6,530 nucleotides of DNA from Gammaproteobacteria bacterium (GTDB lineage Bacteria > Pseudomonadota > Gammaproteobacteria > JAJDOJ01). The stretch lies in assembly GCA_027030565.1 (NCBI GenBank), contig JALVEU010000383.1, positions 1 to 6,530 on the forward strand. The letters run 5' to 3'. The notes beneath the pieces are model-generated. The model was given only the letters and a program-made list of their open reading frames with translations, was not told where the DNA came from and ran no database searches. Position numbers and translations under genes: made by a program. Below are positions 1 to 4,884 of the stretch, one piece after another. Position 1 is the first letter of the stretch. The number at the start of each line of letters is the position of its first letter.

Positions 1-184
1 GGAAGGCCATTACGCTCCGTATTTCTACGTGGTGCGCGATACGGCCAATAACCCGCTGCCAAAGGAGTGTGGCGAAGGGCAGACCGTAGAAATACGCCCC
101 TCTGTTGAGGAAATTGATACCTATCTGCCGTTGCCACGCATGACCTATTCGCCGTCGTTTCCACGCATGCCAATCGGTCATTGA
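1..184 (+). CDS. C-terminal end of an unrecognised protein (partial)
   Basis: An open frame enters from the left edge with its first full codon at position 2. It runs 60 codons to a TGA at 182-184. The visible tail begins EGHYAPYFYVVRD and ends SFPRMPIGH; it is rich in Pro, Tyr and acidic residues. It shows one Cys and no membrane helix. I do not recognise the family. Base composition is visibly less GC-rich than in the genes that follow, with many A/T-ending codons, so it may have a different history from its neighbours. It is co-directional with the next gene but separated by 207 bases, so it need not share a transcript. That it is a real gene end is inferred from the uninterrupted frame and the protein-like composition. 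Confidence 0.6.
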   Translation, partial: EGHYAPYFYVVRDTANNPLPKECGEGQTVEIRPSVEEIDTYLPLPRMTYSPSFPRMPIGH

Positions 185-307
185 GTCCAAGCCAGCGCTG
201 GTCGTGCGTTGGGTATTCTATGGCCCTCAGATCCTGCGGGTGATCCCTGGTCTGGGAAGTCGACTTCTTGGGCTTCAATTCCAAATGGAGCAGTCGGCCC
301 TAGGGGG

Positions 308-324
308 TGCGACGATCTGTCGCA
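308..324. promoter_or_regulatory. Dyad symmetry TGCGAC-N5-GTCGCA, possible operator
   Basis: A perfect 6-base inverted repeat with a 5-base centre (GATCT) lies 67 bases before the ATG of the beta-barrel gene. Its size and position fit a binding site for a dimeric regulator near a promoter. I cannot match it to a known consensus. It is not followed by a T-run, so a terminator is unlikely. A 6-base stem can arise by chance in GC-rich DNA. Confidence 0.25.
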
Positions 325-356
325 TTCCGCAGGCCGGGATCCGCCGCTAGCATCCG

Positions 357-374
357 CACCATCTTAATCTGGTG
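357..374. promoter_or_regulatory. Dyad symmetry CACCA-N2-TTAA-N2-TGGTG, possible operator
   Basis: This 18-base near-palindrome has 5-base outer arms and a symmetric TTAA centre; only the two bases on each side of the centre break symmetry. It ends 7 bases before the ribosome binding site of the 392 gene, so a protein bound here could block transcription, or a folded RNA could affect translation start. It does not fit the FNR (TTGAT-N4-ATCAA) or NarL heptamer consensus. Function is inference only. Confidence 0.25.
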
Positions 375-391
375 ACGTTTCAAGGGGTGCA

Positions 392-1582
392 ATGCGCAAG
401 GCGATCTCGAACAAGCGTTTCATCGGGGTAGTCTCGCTGGTGGCGGGCCTGCTCTGGGGCAGCATGGCACAGGCCTATGTGGGGCTGTGCTGTGGCAAGT
501 GCGGGGGCAACATGCCCATGAACATCCCCGGCGGGGGCGTGCCGGAGACCCATGAGTTCCGCTTCAAGCTCAGCCCCATGTTCATGCATATGGGCGGCCT
601 GCGCGATGGGACGCGCCGCGTCGACCCCGACGATCTGCTGGGTATGCCGGTCATGGGCGGCATGCCCACGGGCAAGTTCATGGCGGTGCCCACGTCCATG
701 GACATGTACATGCTGAACCTCACGGCGGGCTACAGCTTCACGGACGACCTGTTCGGCGGGGTCATGTTCATGTGGAAGTGGAACGACATGGAGATGCGCT
801 TCAACGACATGATGCAAGGGATGACCGGCCGGGACGGGTTCACCATGAAGTCCAGCGGACTGGGCGATACCATGCTCATGGGCAAGTACCGCCTGTTCAC
901 CGACGATCCCCTGATCCCGCGCCGCCAGGTCTCCCTGCTCTTCGGGCTCAGCCTGCCGACGGGTTCCATCGACGAGCGCAACACCGAGCACCCTGTGCCC
1001 ATGCGGCGCAAGGAGCTGGCGCCCTACGGCATGCAGCTCGGATCGGGCACCTTCGACCCGATCATCGGCCTGCTGTACCAGGGCTCCTCTTCGCCCTGGT
1101 GGTGGGGGCTCAATGCCCGCTACACGGCGCGGCTCTATGACAACGACCGCGATTACCGGCTGGGGGACGAGGTGCTCCTGGATGGCTATGCCATGTTCCA
1201 GTTCCACCCGCGGTGGCTCGTGCACGCGCAGCTCAACGGCCGCTATCAGGGGTCCATCCGCGGGGAGATGGACGAGTTCCGCAGCGGCGAATCCGGACAC
1301 GTGGTCCAAGGCGATCCCGGCTCACCGGCCGCCACTGCGCTGTGGGACCCGGACAACTACGGCGGCACGCAACTGTTCACGACGCTCGGCCTGCAGTGGC
1401 AGCCTGCCCCGCTGCACATCATCGACCTCAGCGTCAGTCTGCCCCTGTATCAGGACCTCAACGGACCGCAGTTGGAGGAGGACTATCGCATCATGCTCAC
1501 CTGGTACGTGGAGCTGGTGACCAAGAAGAGCCGCCGCTATGGGATGAAGGTCCAGTCCAGCGGCAGCAAACTGGGATTCTAA
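392..1582 (+). CDS. Methionine-rich outer-membrane beta-barrel protein (transporter-like)
   Basis: The 396-residue protein has a typical signal peptide: basic residues, a hydrophobic stretch at about 10-24, and cleavage after Ala28 (AQA|Y). The start is supported by AAGGGG six bases before the ATG. The mature N-terminus carries a Cys-Cys-x-x-Cys motif (C33, C34, C37), then Met-Pro-Met and a Met-Phe-Met-His-Met cluster at 63-67. Of 30 methionines, 24 lie within the first 163 residues. The rest shows alternating polar/aromatic strands, repeated Gly-Leu/Tyr patterns and a C-terminal Phe, as in outer-membrane barrels. It resembles proteins annotated as 'transporter' in the Phenol_MetA_deg-type family; I judge this from memory of the pattern, not a search. 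Met and Cys clusters suggest binding of copper or another soft metal, which is inference. It is first in a three-gene run with a cytochrome c and a thioredoxin. Confidence 0.85.
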   Translation: MRKAISNKRFIGVVSLVAGLLWGSMAQAYVGLCCGKCGGNMPMNIPGGGVPETHEFRFKLSPMFMHMGGLRDGTRRVDPDDLLGMPVMGGMPTGKFMAVPTSMDMYMLNLTAGYSFTDDLFGGVMFMWKWNDMEMRFNDMMQGMTGRDGFTMKSSGLGDTMLMGKYRLFTDDPLIPRRQVSLLFGLSLPTGSIDERNTEHPVPMRRKELAPYGMQLGSGTFDPIIGLLYQGSSSPWWWGLNARYTARLYDNDRDYRLGDEVLLDGYAMFQFHPRWLVHAQLNGRYQGSIRGEMDEFRSGESGHVVQGDPGSPAATALWDPDNYGGTQLFTTLGLQWQPAPLHIIDLSVSLPLYQDLNGPQLEEDYRIMLTWYVELVTKKSRRYGMKVQSSGSKLGF

Positions 1583-1598
1583 GCAAGGGGCTCTAGGG

Positions 1599-1886
1599 AT
1601 GGTGCGCGACTCAGCCCTCGTATTAGTGGCGGCGGTCGGGCTTACTGGCTGTGCCGCGACCGGACCCACGGCGGGTCTGCCCGATGCCGGCAGCCCTGCC
1701 GCCCAGACCTATATGGCGTATTGCGGAGCCTGTCACAGTGTGCCCCATCCCGGCCGCCACCGCAGTGCCGTATGGCCCGGGATCGTGGCCATGATGGAAC
1801 AACGCATGCGCGAGCGGGGCATGGCGCCGCCGGGCGAGCCGGAGCGGCAGGCGATCCTTGGCTATCTCCAGGCCCATGCGCGCTGA
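1599..1886 (+). CDS. Small monohaem cytochrome c lipoprotein
   Basis: The 95-residue protein starts with a short hydrophobic signal ending in a lipobox, Leu-Thr-Gly-Cys, so Cys18 is the likely lipidated residue and the protein should sit on the periplasmic face of a membrane. A single haem c site, Cys-Gly-Ala-Cys-His, lies at 42-46. The distal ligand is probably Met75 (Gly-Met-Ala-Pro-Pro); Met65, Met66 and Met70 are alternatives. The final helix (about 80-94, Glu-rich then Leu-x-x-Tyr-Leu) matches the C-terminal helix of class I cytochromes c. It is short for that class, about the minimum for one haem. AAGGGG at 1585-1590 gives a good ribosome site 8 bases before the ATG, and the gene follows the barrel gene by 16 bases. 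Its role is presumably electron transfer for its neighbours; the partner is unknown. Confidence 0.88.
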   Translation: MVRDSALVLVAAVGLTGCAATGPTAGLPDAGSPAAQTYMAYCGACHSVPHPGRHRSAVWPGIVAMMEQRMRERGMAPPGEPERQAILGYLQAHAR

Positions 1887-2433
1887 CCCGGATGCGGGGG
1901 CGTGTCTGCGCTGGGGCGTGCTTGCGCTGGGGCTGATGCTTGGCCTGCCGGCCGCTGGCGGATCGGCCCCCACAGAAGCGCCCATCGAACGCCCCAGGGC
2001 GCGGCTGGAAGCCCCGGATTTCAGCCTCCAGGGGCTCCATGGCGAGACGCTGCGGCTTTCCGCATACCGCGGTCGGGTGGTGATCCTCAACTTCTGGGCC
2101 AGCTTCTGCGCCCCGTGCCGCCACGAGATGCCCGCCCTGCAGAGGCTATGGGATCGGTACCGTGACCGGGGTCTGGTGGTGCTGGCCGTGGCCGCCGACC
2201 GCGGAGATTCGAGGCAGGTGCGGCGCTTTGTCGAACAAGGTGGCTACACCTTCCCTGTGGCCCTGGACCCGACCGGGGCGGTGCGCAACCGCTACGAGGT
2301 CGTCGTCCTGCCCACCACCTACCTCATCGCCCGCGACGGGCGCTTCAGCGGCCGCGCCCTGGGCGAGCGCCAGTGGGATGGCCCTGCGATCCGCTCTTTA
2401 GTTGAATCGCTGCTCGGAACCGGGGTGCCTTAG
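1876..2433 (+). CDS. TlpA/ResA-like periplasmic thioredoxin-fold protein
   Basis: From the ATG at 1876 the protein has 185 residues. A hydrophobic segment at about 11-28 is a signal peptide or membrane anchor. The thioredoxin domain begins near 45 (Ala-Pro-Asp-Phe), has the active site Trp-Ala-Ser-Phe-Cys-Ala-Pro-Cys with C78 and C81, and the cis-proline region Val-Leu-Pro-Thr-Thr at P146. This order and the CxPC motif are characteristic of the TlpA/ResA/DsbE group, which mostly acts as a disulfide reductant for cytochrome c maturation or for copper-site assembly proteins. The ATG overlaps the end of the cytochrome gene by 11 bases, suggesting translational coupling. An upstream TTG at 1858 in the same frame is less likely because it deepens the overlap and adds nothing to the signal. 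Its adjacency to a haem lipoprotein and a Met/Cys-rich barrel suggests it keeps cysteines of one of them reduced; this is inference. Confidence 0.88.
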   Translation: MRADPDAGACLRWGVLALGLMLGLPAAGGSAPTEAPIERPRARLEAPDFSLQGLHGETLRLSAYRGRVVILNFWASFCAPCRHEMPALQRLWDRYRDRGLVVLAVAADRGDSRQVRRFVEQGGYTFPVALDPTGAVRNRYEVVVLPTTYLIARDGRFSGRALGERQWDGPAIRSLVESLLGTGVP

Positions 2434-3017
2434 CCTCCGGGTCCGGCCACCTCGGCCTTGCCGTTGCGCCGACTATTACGCCAGTCCAGCGGGCGGCCCG
2501 GGGTGGCCGGGCGCAGGGTGGGCGCTCCGGCGCTTGAGCGGCGTTCCTGGCGTAGGCGCAGGCCGTAGCCGGCCACGGCCCCGCCGCCGGTGCCGAGCAG
2601 CAACAGCCCCAAGGAATAGATCTGGGTGAACAAGAGCAGGGCGCCCAGCGCCGCGAACCCCGCGAACAGCTTGAGCTCGGCGCCAGCCTGGGTCCGGCGG
2701 TGTTGGCGCAGGGCCTGACGATGGCCCCTTTCGGCGATCTTGGCCTTTTCCCGCTCAGCCTGCACCCGGATGCGCTCCCGCTCCCGTGCATGCGCCTCTT
2801 GGACCCTGGCCACGGCCTCTTGTCGCCCGTGGCTGGCCACGGCATTCAGGAGCAGGGCGGCCAAGAGCCCCACGGCCACACCGGGTACCGCCCACAGGGC
2901 CCAGCTCTGAGGCCCTTCCGAGCGCAGGGCGAGGATCACCAGCGCTGCGGTCACCGCCTGGGTGAGCAGGACCCCCAGCAGGATCTTGATCAGGGTGACA
3001 AGGCGTAATCCAAGCAT
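2430..3017 (-). CDS. Unrecognised four-helix membrane protein with central coiled coil, distal to narI
   Basis: I do not recognise this protein. From the ATG at 3015-3017 it has 195 residues: hydrophobic helices at about 7-31 and 39-62, a highly charged Arg/Glu/Ala stretch at 64-111 likely to form a coiled coil or long helix, two more hydrophobic segments at about 114-131 and 134-152, and a basic Pro/Gly-rich tail. No Cys, haem motif or catalytic motif is visible. The frame stays open upstream to another ATG at 3104, which would add 29 residues and sit 20 bases after narI; that stretch has clearly fewer G/C-ending codons and no membrane pattern, so I prefer the shorter form. Neither start has a strong ribosome site. 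It probably shares the nar transcript. Its stop overlaps the stop of the opposing thioredoxin gene. It is not a standard member of narGHJI operons as I know them. Confidence 0.7.
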   Translation of the reverse strand: MLGLRLVTLIKILLGVLLTQAVTAALVILALRSEGPQSWALWAVPGVAVGLLAALLLNAVASHGRQEAVARVQEAHARERERIRVQAEREKAKIAERGHRQALRQHRRTQAGAELKLFAGFAALGALLLFTQIYSLGLLLLGTGGGAVAGYGLRLRQERRSSAGAPTLRPATPGRPLDWRNSRRNGKAEVAGPGG

Positions 3018-3124
3018 GGGGGCAGTGCGCAACAGACTCCATCCGGCTCCGTGCCAGTCTATCCCCTCACGCTCCCATGCGCAGCTCGATCCTGCGGAAA
3101 ACATGATTCATGGCGGAAGCGATT

Positions 3125-3820
3125 TCAACGGTAGCGGACGTATTTGGCCCGCACCACCTGGTATGGGCGTGCCAGATAGCCCACCGGGGCGCTCCAGATG
3201 TGGACCAAGCGGCTGAACGGGAAGAGCAGGAACACCGTCATGCCGAAGAACAGGTGGATCTTGAAGATGAGATCGACGTTCTCGAGCAGACCGGCTTCGG
3301 CCCGGAACGTGACCACACTCTGGGCCCATTCGGCCAGGGCGACCATGGTCGAGGCGTCACCGTCGAGGGCATGGGCGATGGAGAACGGGATGGTGGCCAG
3401 CCCCAGGGCCAGGGTGATCAGGATCCAGTCCAGGATCACGAGGTCCATGAACCGGGTCACCGCCCGGACCCGCGGGTTGAACATGCGCCGCCGCCACAGG
3501 AGCACCCCGCCGGCCATGCAGATCAGCCCGAACACCGTGCCCGCGCTGATGGCGATGACCTGATGGGCCAGGTCCGAGATGCCCAGCGCGAGAAACACGC
3601 TGTGCGGGGTGAGCAGACCGACGAAATGGCCGGCGAACAGCGCCAGGATCCCCACGTGGAACAGGTTGCTGCCCAGGCGCAGCGTCTTGCGATCCAGCAG
3701 TTGGCTGGAGTCGGCCTTCCAGCCGAACTGCTCGCGCTCGAAGCGCACCAGTGAGCCCACCAGGAAGATCGTCCCGGCGATGTAGGGATAGATACCGAAG
3801 AAAAAGTCGTTCAGGTTCAT
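3125..3820 (-). CDS. narI: Respiratory nitrate reductase gamma subunit, cytochrome b
   Basis: NarI anchors the NarGHI complex in the cytoplasmic membrane, oxidises quinol on the periplasmic side and passes electrons through two b haems to NarH. With the ATG at 3818-3820 it has 231 residues, close to the usual length of about 225. The N-terminus (Met-Asn-Leu-Asn-Asp-Phe-Phe-Phe-Gly-Ile-Tyr-Pro-Tyr-Ile-Ala-Gly) and C-terminus (Phe-Pro-Phe-Ser-Arg-Leu-Val-His-Ile-Trp-Ser) align with E. coli NarI as I remember it. Five membrane helices are visible. The four haem ligands are His55, His65, His189 and His207, matching E. coli His56, 66, 187 and 205. GGTGG precedes the ATG by four bases; a TTG five codons upstream is a weaker alternative. 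The gene lies 305 bases after narJ instead of abutting it, the gap being filled by repeat R1. Confidence 0.97.
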   Translation of the reverse strand: MNLNDFFFGIYPYIAGTIFLVGSLVRFEREQFGWKADSSQLLDRKTLRLGSNLFHVGILALFAGHFVGLLTPHSVFLALGISDLAHQVIAISAGTVFGLICMAGGVLLWRRRMFNPRVRAVTRFMDLVILDWILITLALGLATIPFSIAHALDGDASTMVALAEWAQSVVTFRAEAGLLENVDLIFKIHLFFGMTVFLLFPFSRLVHIWSAPVGYLARPYQVVRAKYVRYR

Positions 3821-3843
3821 AGGGCCACCGTTCAATCTCTTTC

Positions 3844-4114
3844 ACCACGGAGACACAGAGGGCACAGAGACAATCTCAAGGAAAAAGAAGGTTGCTATCG
3901 GGCGTATTGATGACAGCGGGCATTTGCCTTCCTTCAAGGAAACGCTGAACAAATCTGCTGCGCGGCCGAATGGCTGCGTTGCGCGGTGCTCGGATACTCG
4001 CCTATCTACCTGATATGTCTCGCATCCTGCGCGCCGTGCGCCTTGCCCTTCGACCGCTCGCGACGGTTTATTCAGCATTTCCTCAATTCTCTGTGTCCTC
4101 TGTGCCTCTGTGGT
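3844..4114. repeat. Palindromic repeat R1 between narJ and narI (interrupted)
   Basis: The outer 27-base arms at 3844-3870 (ACCACGGAGACACAGAGG...) and 4088-4114 (...CTCTGTGCCTCTGTGGT) are inverted copies of each other with three mismatches, all transitions. Between them lies about 66 bases of spacer plus a 147-base insertion at 3937-4083. Without that insertion R1 would be about 122 bases and matches R2 at roughly 86-90 percent. The arms belong to a repeat type that I recall as common in bacterial intergenic DNA, where it yields spurious peptides with Thr-Glu-Asp/Gln-Arg patterns. On the nar transcript the arms could pair as a long hairpin between narJ and narI. R1 starts 23 bases upstream of the narI ATG and its other edge is 11 bases from the narJ stop. 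Confidence 0.85.
3937..4083. mobile_element. 147-base MITE-like palindromic element nested in R1
   Basis: The ends are inverted: AGGAAACGCTGAACAAATC on the left against AGGAAATGCTGAATAAACC on the complement of the right, 19 positions with three mismatches, all transitions. The similarity continues inward, so both halves (about 65 bases each) form one imperfect palindrome. A CA dinucleotide flanks both sides (3935-3936, 4084-4085), and the equivalent unoccupied position in R2 is TA at 4753-4754. This is the pattern of a non-autonomous transposable element with a 2-base target duplication. Elements of the IS630/mariner type duplicate TA, so that group is a candidate source, but I cannot assign a family. 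It encodes no protein. Confidence 0.75.
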
Positions 4115-4125
4115 TCGGATTGCAG

Positions 4126-4653
4126 TCATTGGGCCGTCGCCAGGGCCGTCAAGCGGCTGCGGCGTTCGACCAGGCGCAGGAGGCCGGCCCAGGGGCTTTC
4201 GGCGGTTTCGAGGCGCGTGGCGACCTCGCCCACCACTTCGCCTGTCTGTTGCAGGAAGGCGCGCGCCTCCAGGTCGTCCAGGGTGGAGGCGAACTCCAGT
4301 AGCAATGGGAGGTAGTCGGGCAGCTCGCCACCGTCGATCTCGAAGCCCTGGGAGCGGAAGAACTCGGTGATCTGCACCAGGGCCGGTCCCCGCTCGCGGT
4401 CCTGCTCCTCGAACAGGTGATGGGTGATGTAGAGCGCATGCTCCGGGTTCAGATCGAAGCAGCGCACGTACGCCTGCTGCAGTTCGATGAGGTTGCGGCT
4501 CGAGGCCCAGTCCAGGAAATCCAGCAGCACCTGCCGTTCCTCCGCGCTCGTCCCCGGACAAGCCTCGGCCGCCGCCCGCAGTTCGCCCCAGGCCGAGGCC
4601 CATTCGTCCCGCGGATAGTCCAGCAACACCGATAACATCTTGTAAATATTCAT
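4126..4653 (-). CDS. narJ: Nitrate reductase assembly chaperone, short form
   Basis: NarJ is a cytoplasmic chaperone that binds NarG and lets the molybdenum cofactor be inserted before the enzyme docks on NarI; it is not part of the mature enzyme. From the ATG at 4651-4653 the protein has 175 residues. Family features are the N-terminal Leu-Leu-Asp-Tyr-Pro (10-14), Tyr-Val-Arg-Cys-Phe-Asp (62-67), the His-His-x-Phe-Glu-Glu-x-Asp-Arg-Glu-Arg-Gly segment (78-89) and Gly-Glu-Leu-Pro-Asp-Tyr-Leu-Pro-Leu-Leu-Leu-Glu (109-120). It ends near the point where E. coli NarJ (about 236 residues) still has roughly 55-60 to go, and the acidic C-terminal Trp-Glu-Glu-Glu type motif is absent. An in-frame extension upstream reads through repeat R2 and is not believed. 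The ribosome site is weak (GAGCAAGG two bases before ATG). Both flanking gaps carry palindromic repeats. Confidence 0.93.
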   Translation of the reverse strand: MNIYKMLSVLLDYPRDEWASAWGELRAAAEACPGTSAEERQVLLDFLDWASSRNLIELQQAYVRCFDLNPEHALYITHHLFEEQDRERGPALVQITEFFRSQGFEIDGGELPDYLPLLLEFASTLDDLEARAFLQQTGEVVGEVATRLETAESPWAGLLRLVERRSRLTALATAQ

Positions 4654-4662
4654 GCCTTGCTC

Positions 4663-4783
4663 ACCACGGAGACACAGAGGGCACAGAGACAATCTCAAGG
4701 AAAAGAAGGCTGCTATCGGACGTGCTGATGAGAAGGGGTATTTGCCTTCCTTTAATTCTCTGTGTCCTATGTGCCTCTGTGGT
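4663..4783. repeat. Palindromic repeat R2 upstream of narJ (uninterrupted copy)
   Basis: The 27-base inverted arms are 4663-4689 and 4757-4783; the left arm is identical to that of R1. The 67-base spacer matches the R1 spacer at about 86 percent, with one single-base gap. R2 lacks the MITE-like insertion and so shows the empty target site. Its right flank (4784-4838) copies the right flank of R1, which is the narJ 3' end, while its left flank is the true narJ start. R2 sits only 9 bases upstream of the narJ ATG, so a hairpin here could influence narJ translation. Confidence 0.85.
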
Positions 4784-4838
4784 TTGGATTGCAGTCATTA
4801 GGCTGTCGCCAGGCCTATCAAGCGGCTGCGGCGTTCGA
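4784..4838 (-). pseudogene. Duplicate fragment of the narJ 3' end
   Basis: Positions 4781-4838 align without gaps to 4112-4169, which span the R1 edge, the narJ stop and its last codons, with six mismatches in 58 bases. In the narJ frame the fragment would read Glu-Arg-Arg-Ser-Arg-Leu-Ile-Gly-Leu-Ala-Thr-Ala then TAA, because the final Gln codon CAA has become TAA. Homology stops abruptly at 4838, where narI-derived sequence begins. It carries no start and is not translated as NarJ. It already shows the short narJ 3' end, so loss of the NarJ tail came before this duplication. Confidence 0.85.
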
Positions 4839-4884
4839 GAGAAGAAGTCGTTCAGGTTCATAGGGGCACCGTTCAATCTCTTTC
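4839..4884 (-). pseudogene. Duplicate fragment of the narI 5' end with its ribosome site
   Basis: Positions 4841-4884 align to 3800-3843 with two mismatches in 44 bases and the match continues into the left arm of R3. It keeps the narI ATG (complement of 4859-4861) and the first codons for Met-Asn-Leu-Asn-Asp-Phe-Phe; the upstream GGTGG of narI reads GGTGC here. The frame then enters the narJ fragment out of register and runs through R2 to a TGA at 4661-4663, an accidental 66-codon frame ending 7 bases before the narJ ATG. I regard it as a gene remnant. Confidence 0.85.

Larger units (their letters stand above)
185..391. other. Intergenic region upstream of the beta-barrel gene
   Basis: This 207-base gap holds no open frame I would call a gene. 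It contains several short perfect inverted repeats: a 10-base palindrome at 192-201, a 12-base palindrome GAAGTCGACTTC at 256-267, and the two dyads listed separately at 308-324 and 357-374. None is followed by a run of T, so I see no convincing intrinsic terminator for the upstream gene. I could not pick a sigma-70 promoter with confidence. The promoter of the three-gene run at 392-2433 is expected here because the run has its own start region and the upstream gene has already stopped. Confidence 0.5.

Noticed and set aside
192..201. Palindrome CCAGCGCTGG just after the first gene as a terminator
   Set aside because: There is no loop and no T-run follows, so it does not fit an intrinsic terminator.
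380..1309. 309-codon open frame antisense to the beta-barrel gene
   Set aside because: It lies opposite a gene with a clear signal peptide, ribosome site and barrel pattern. Its translation is His/Ala/Arg/Glu-rich with no domain, the usual shadow of GC-rich codons.
1858..1875. TTG start at 1858 for the thioredoxin gene
   Set aside because: It would lengthen the overlap with the cytochrome gene and places six extra residues before an already complete signal sequence; the ATG at 1876 is simpler.
3070..3111. 14-codon frame starting at the ATG at 3111, between narI and the membrane protein
   Set aside because: Too short, with no ribosome site or other support; ATG occurrences here overlap by chance.
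3110..3754. 214-codon frame antisense to narI
   Set aside because: Charged, low-complexity translation (Glu/Gln/Asp/His) opposite an unambiguous NarI with all four haem ligands.
3842..4603. 253-codon minus-strand frame running from inside narJ through repeat R1
   Set aside because: It is narJ read in the wrong frame and then continues through the repeat and the MITE. Its Thr-Thr-Glu-Ala-Gln-Arg type segment is a typical spurious product of this repeat.
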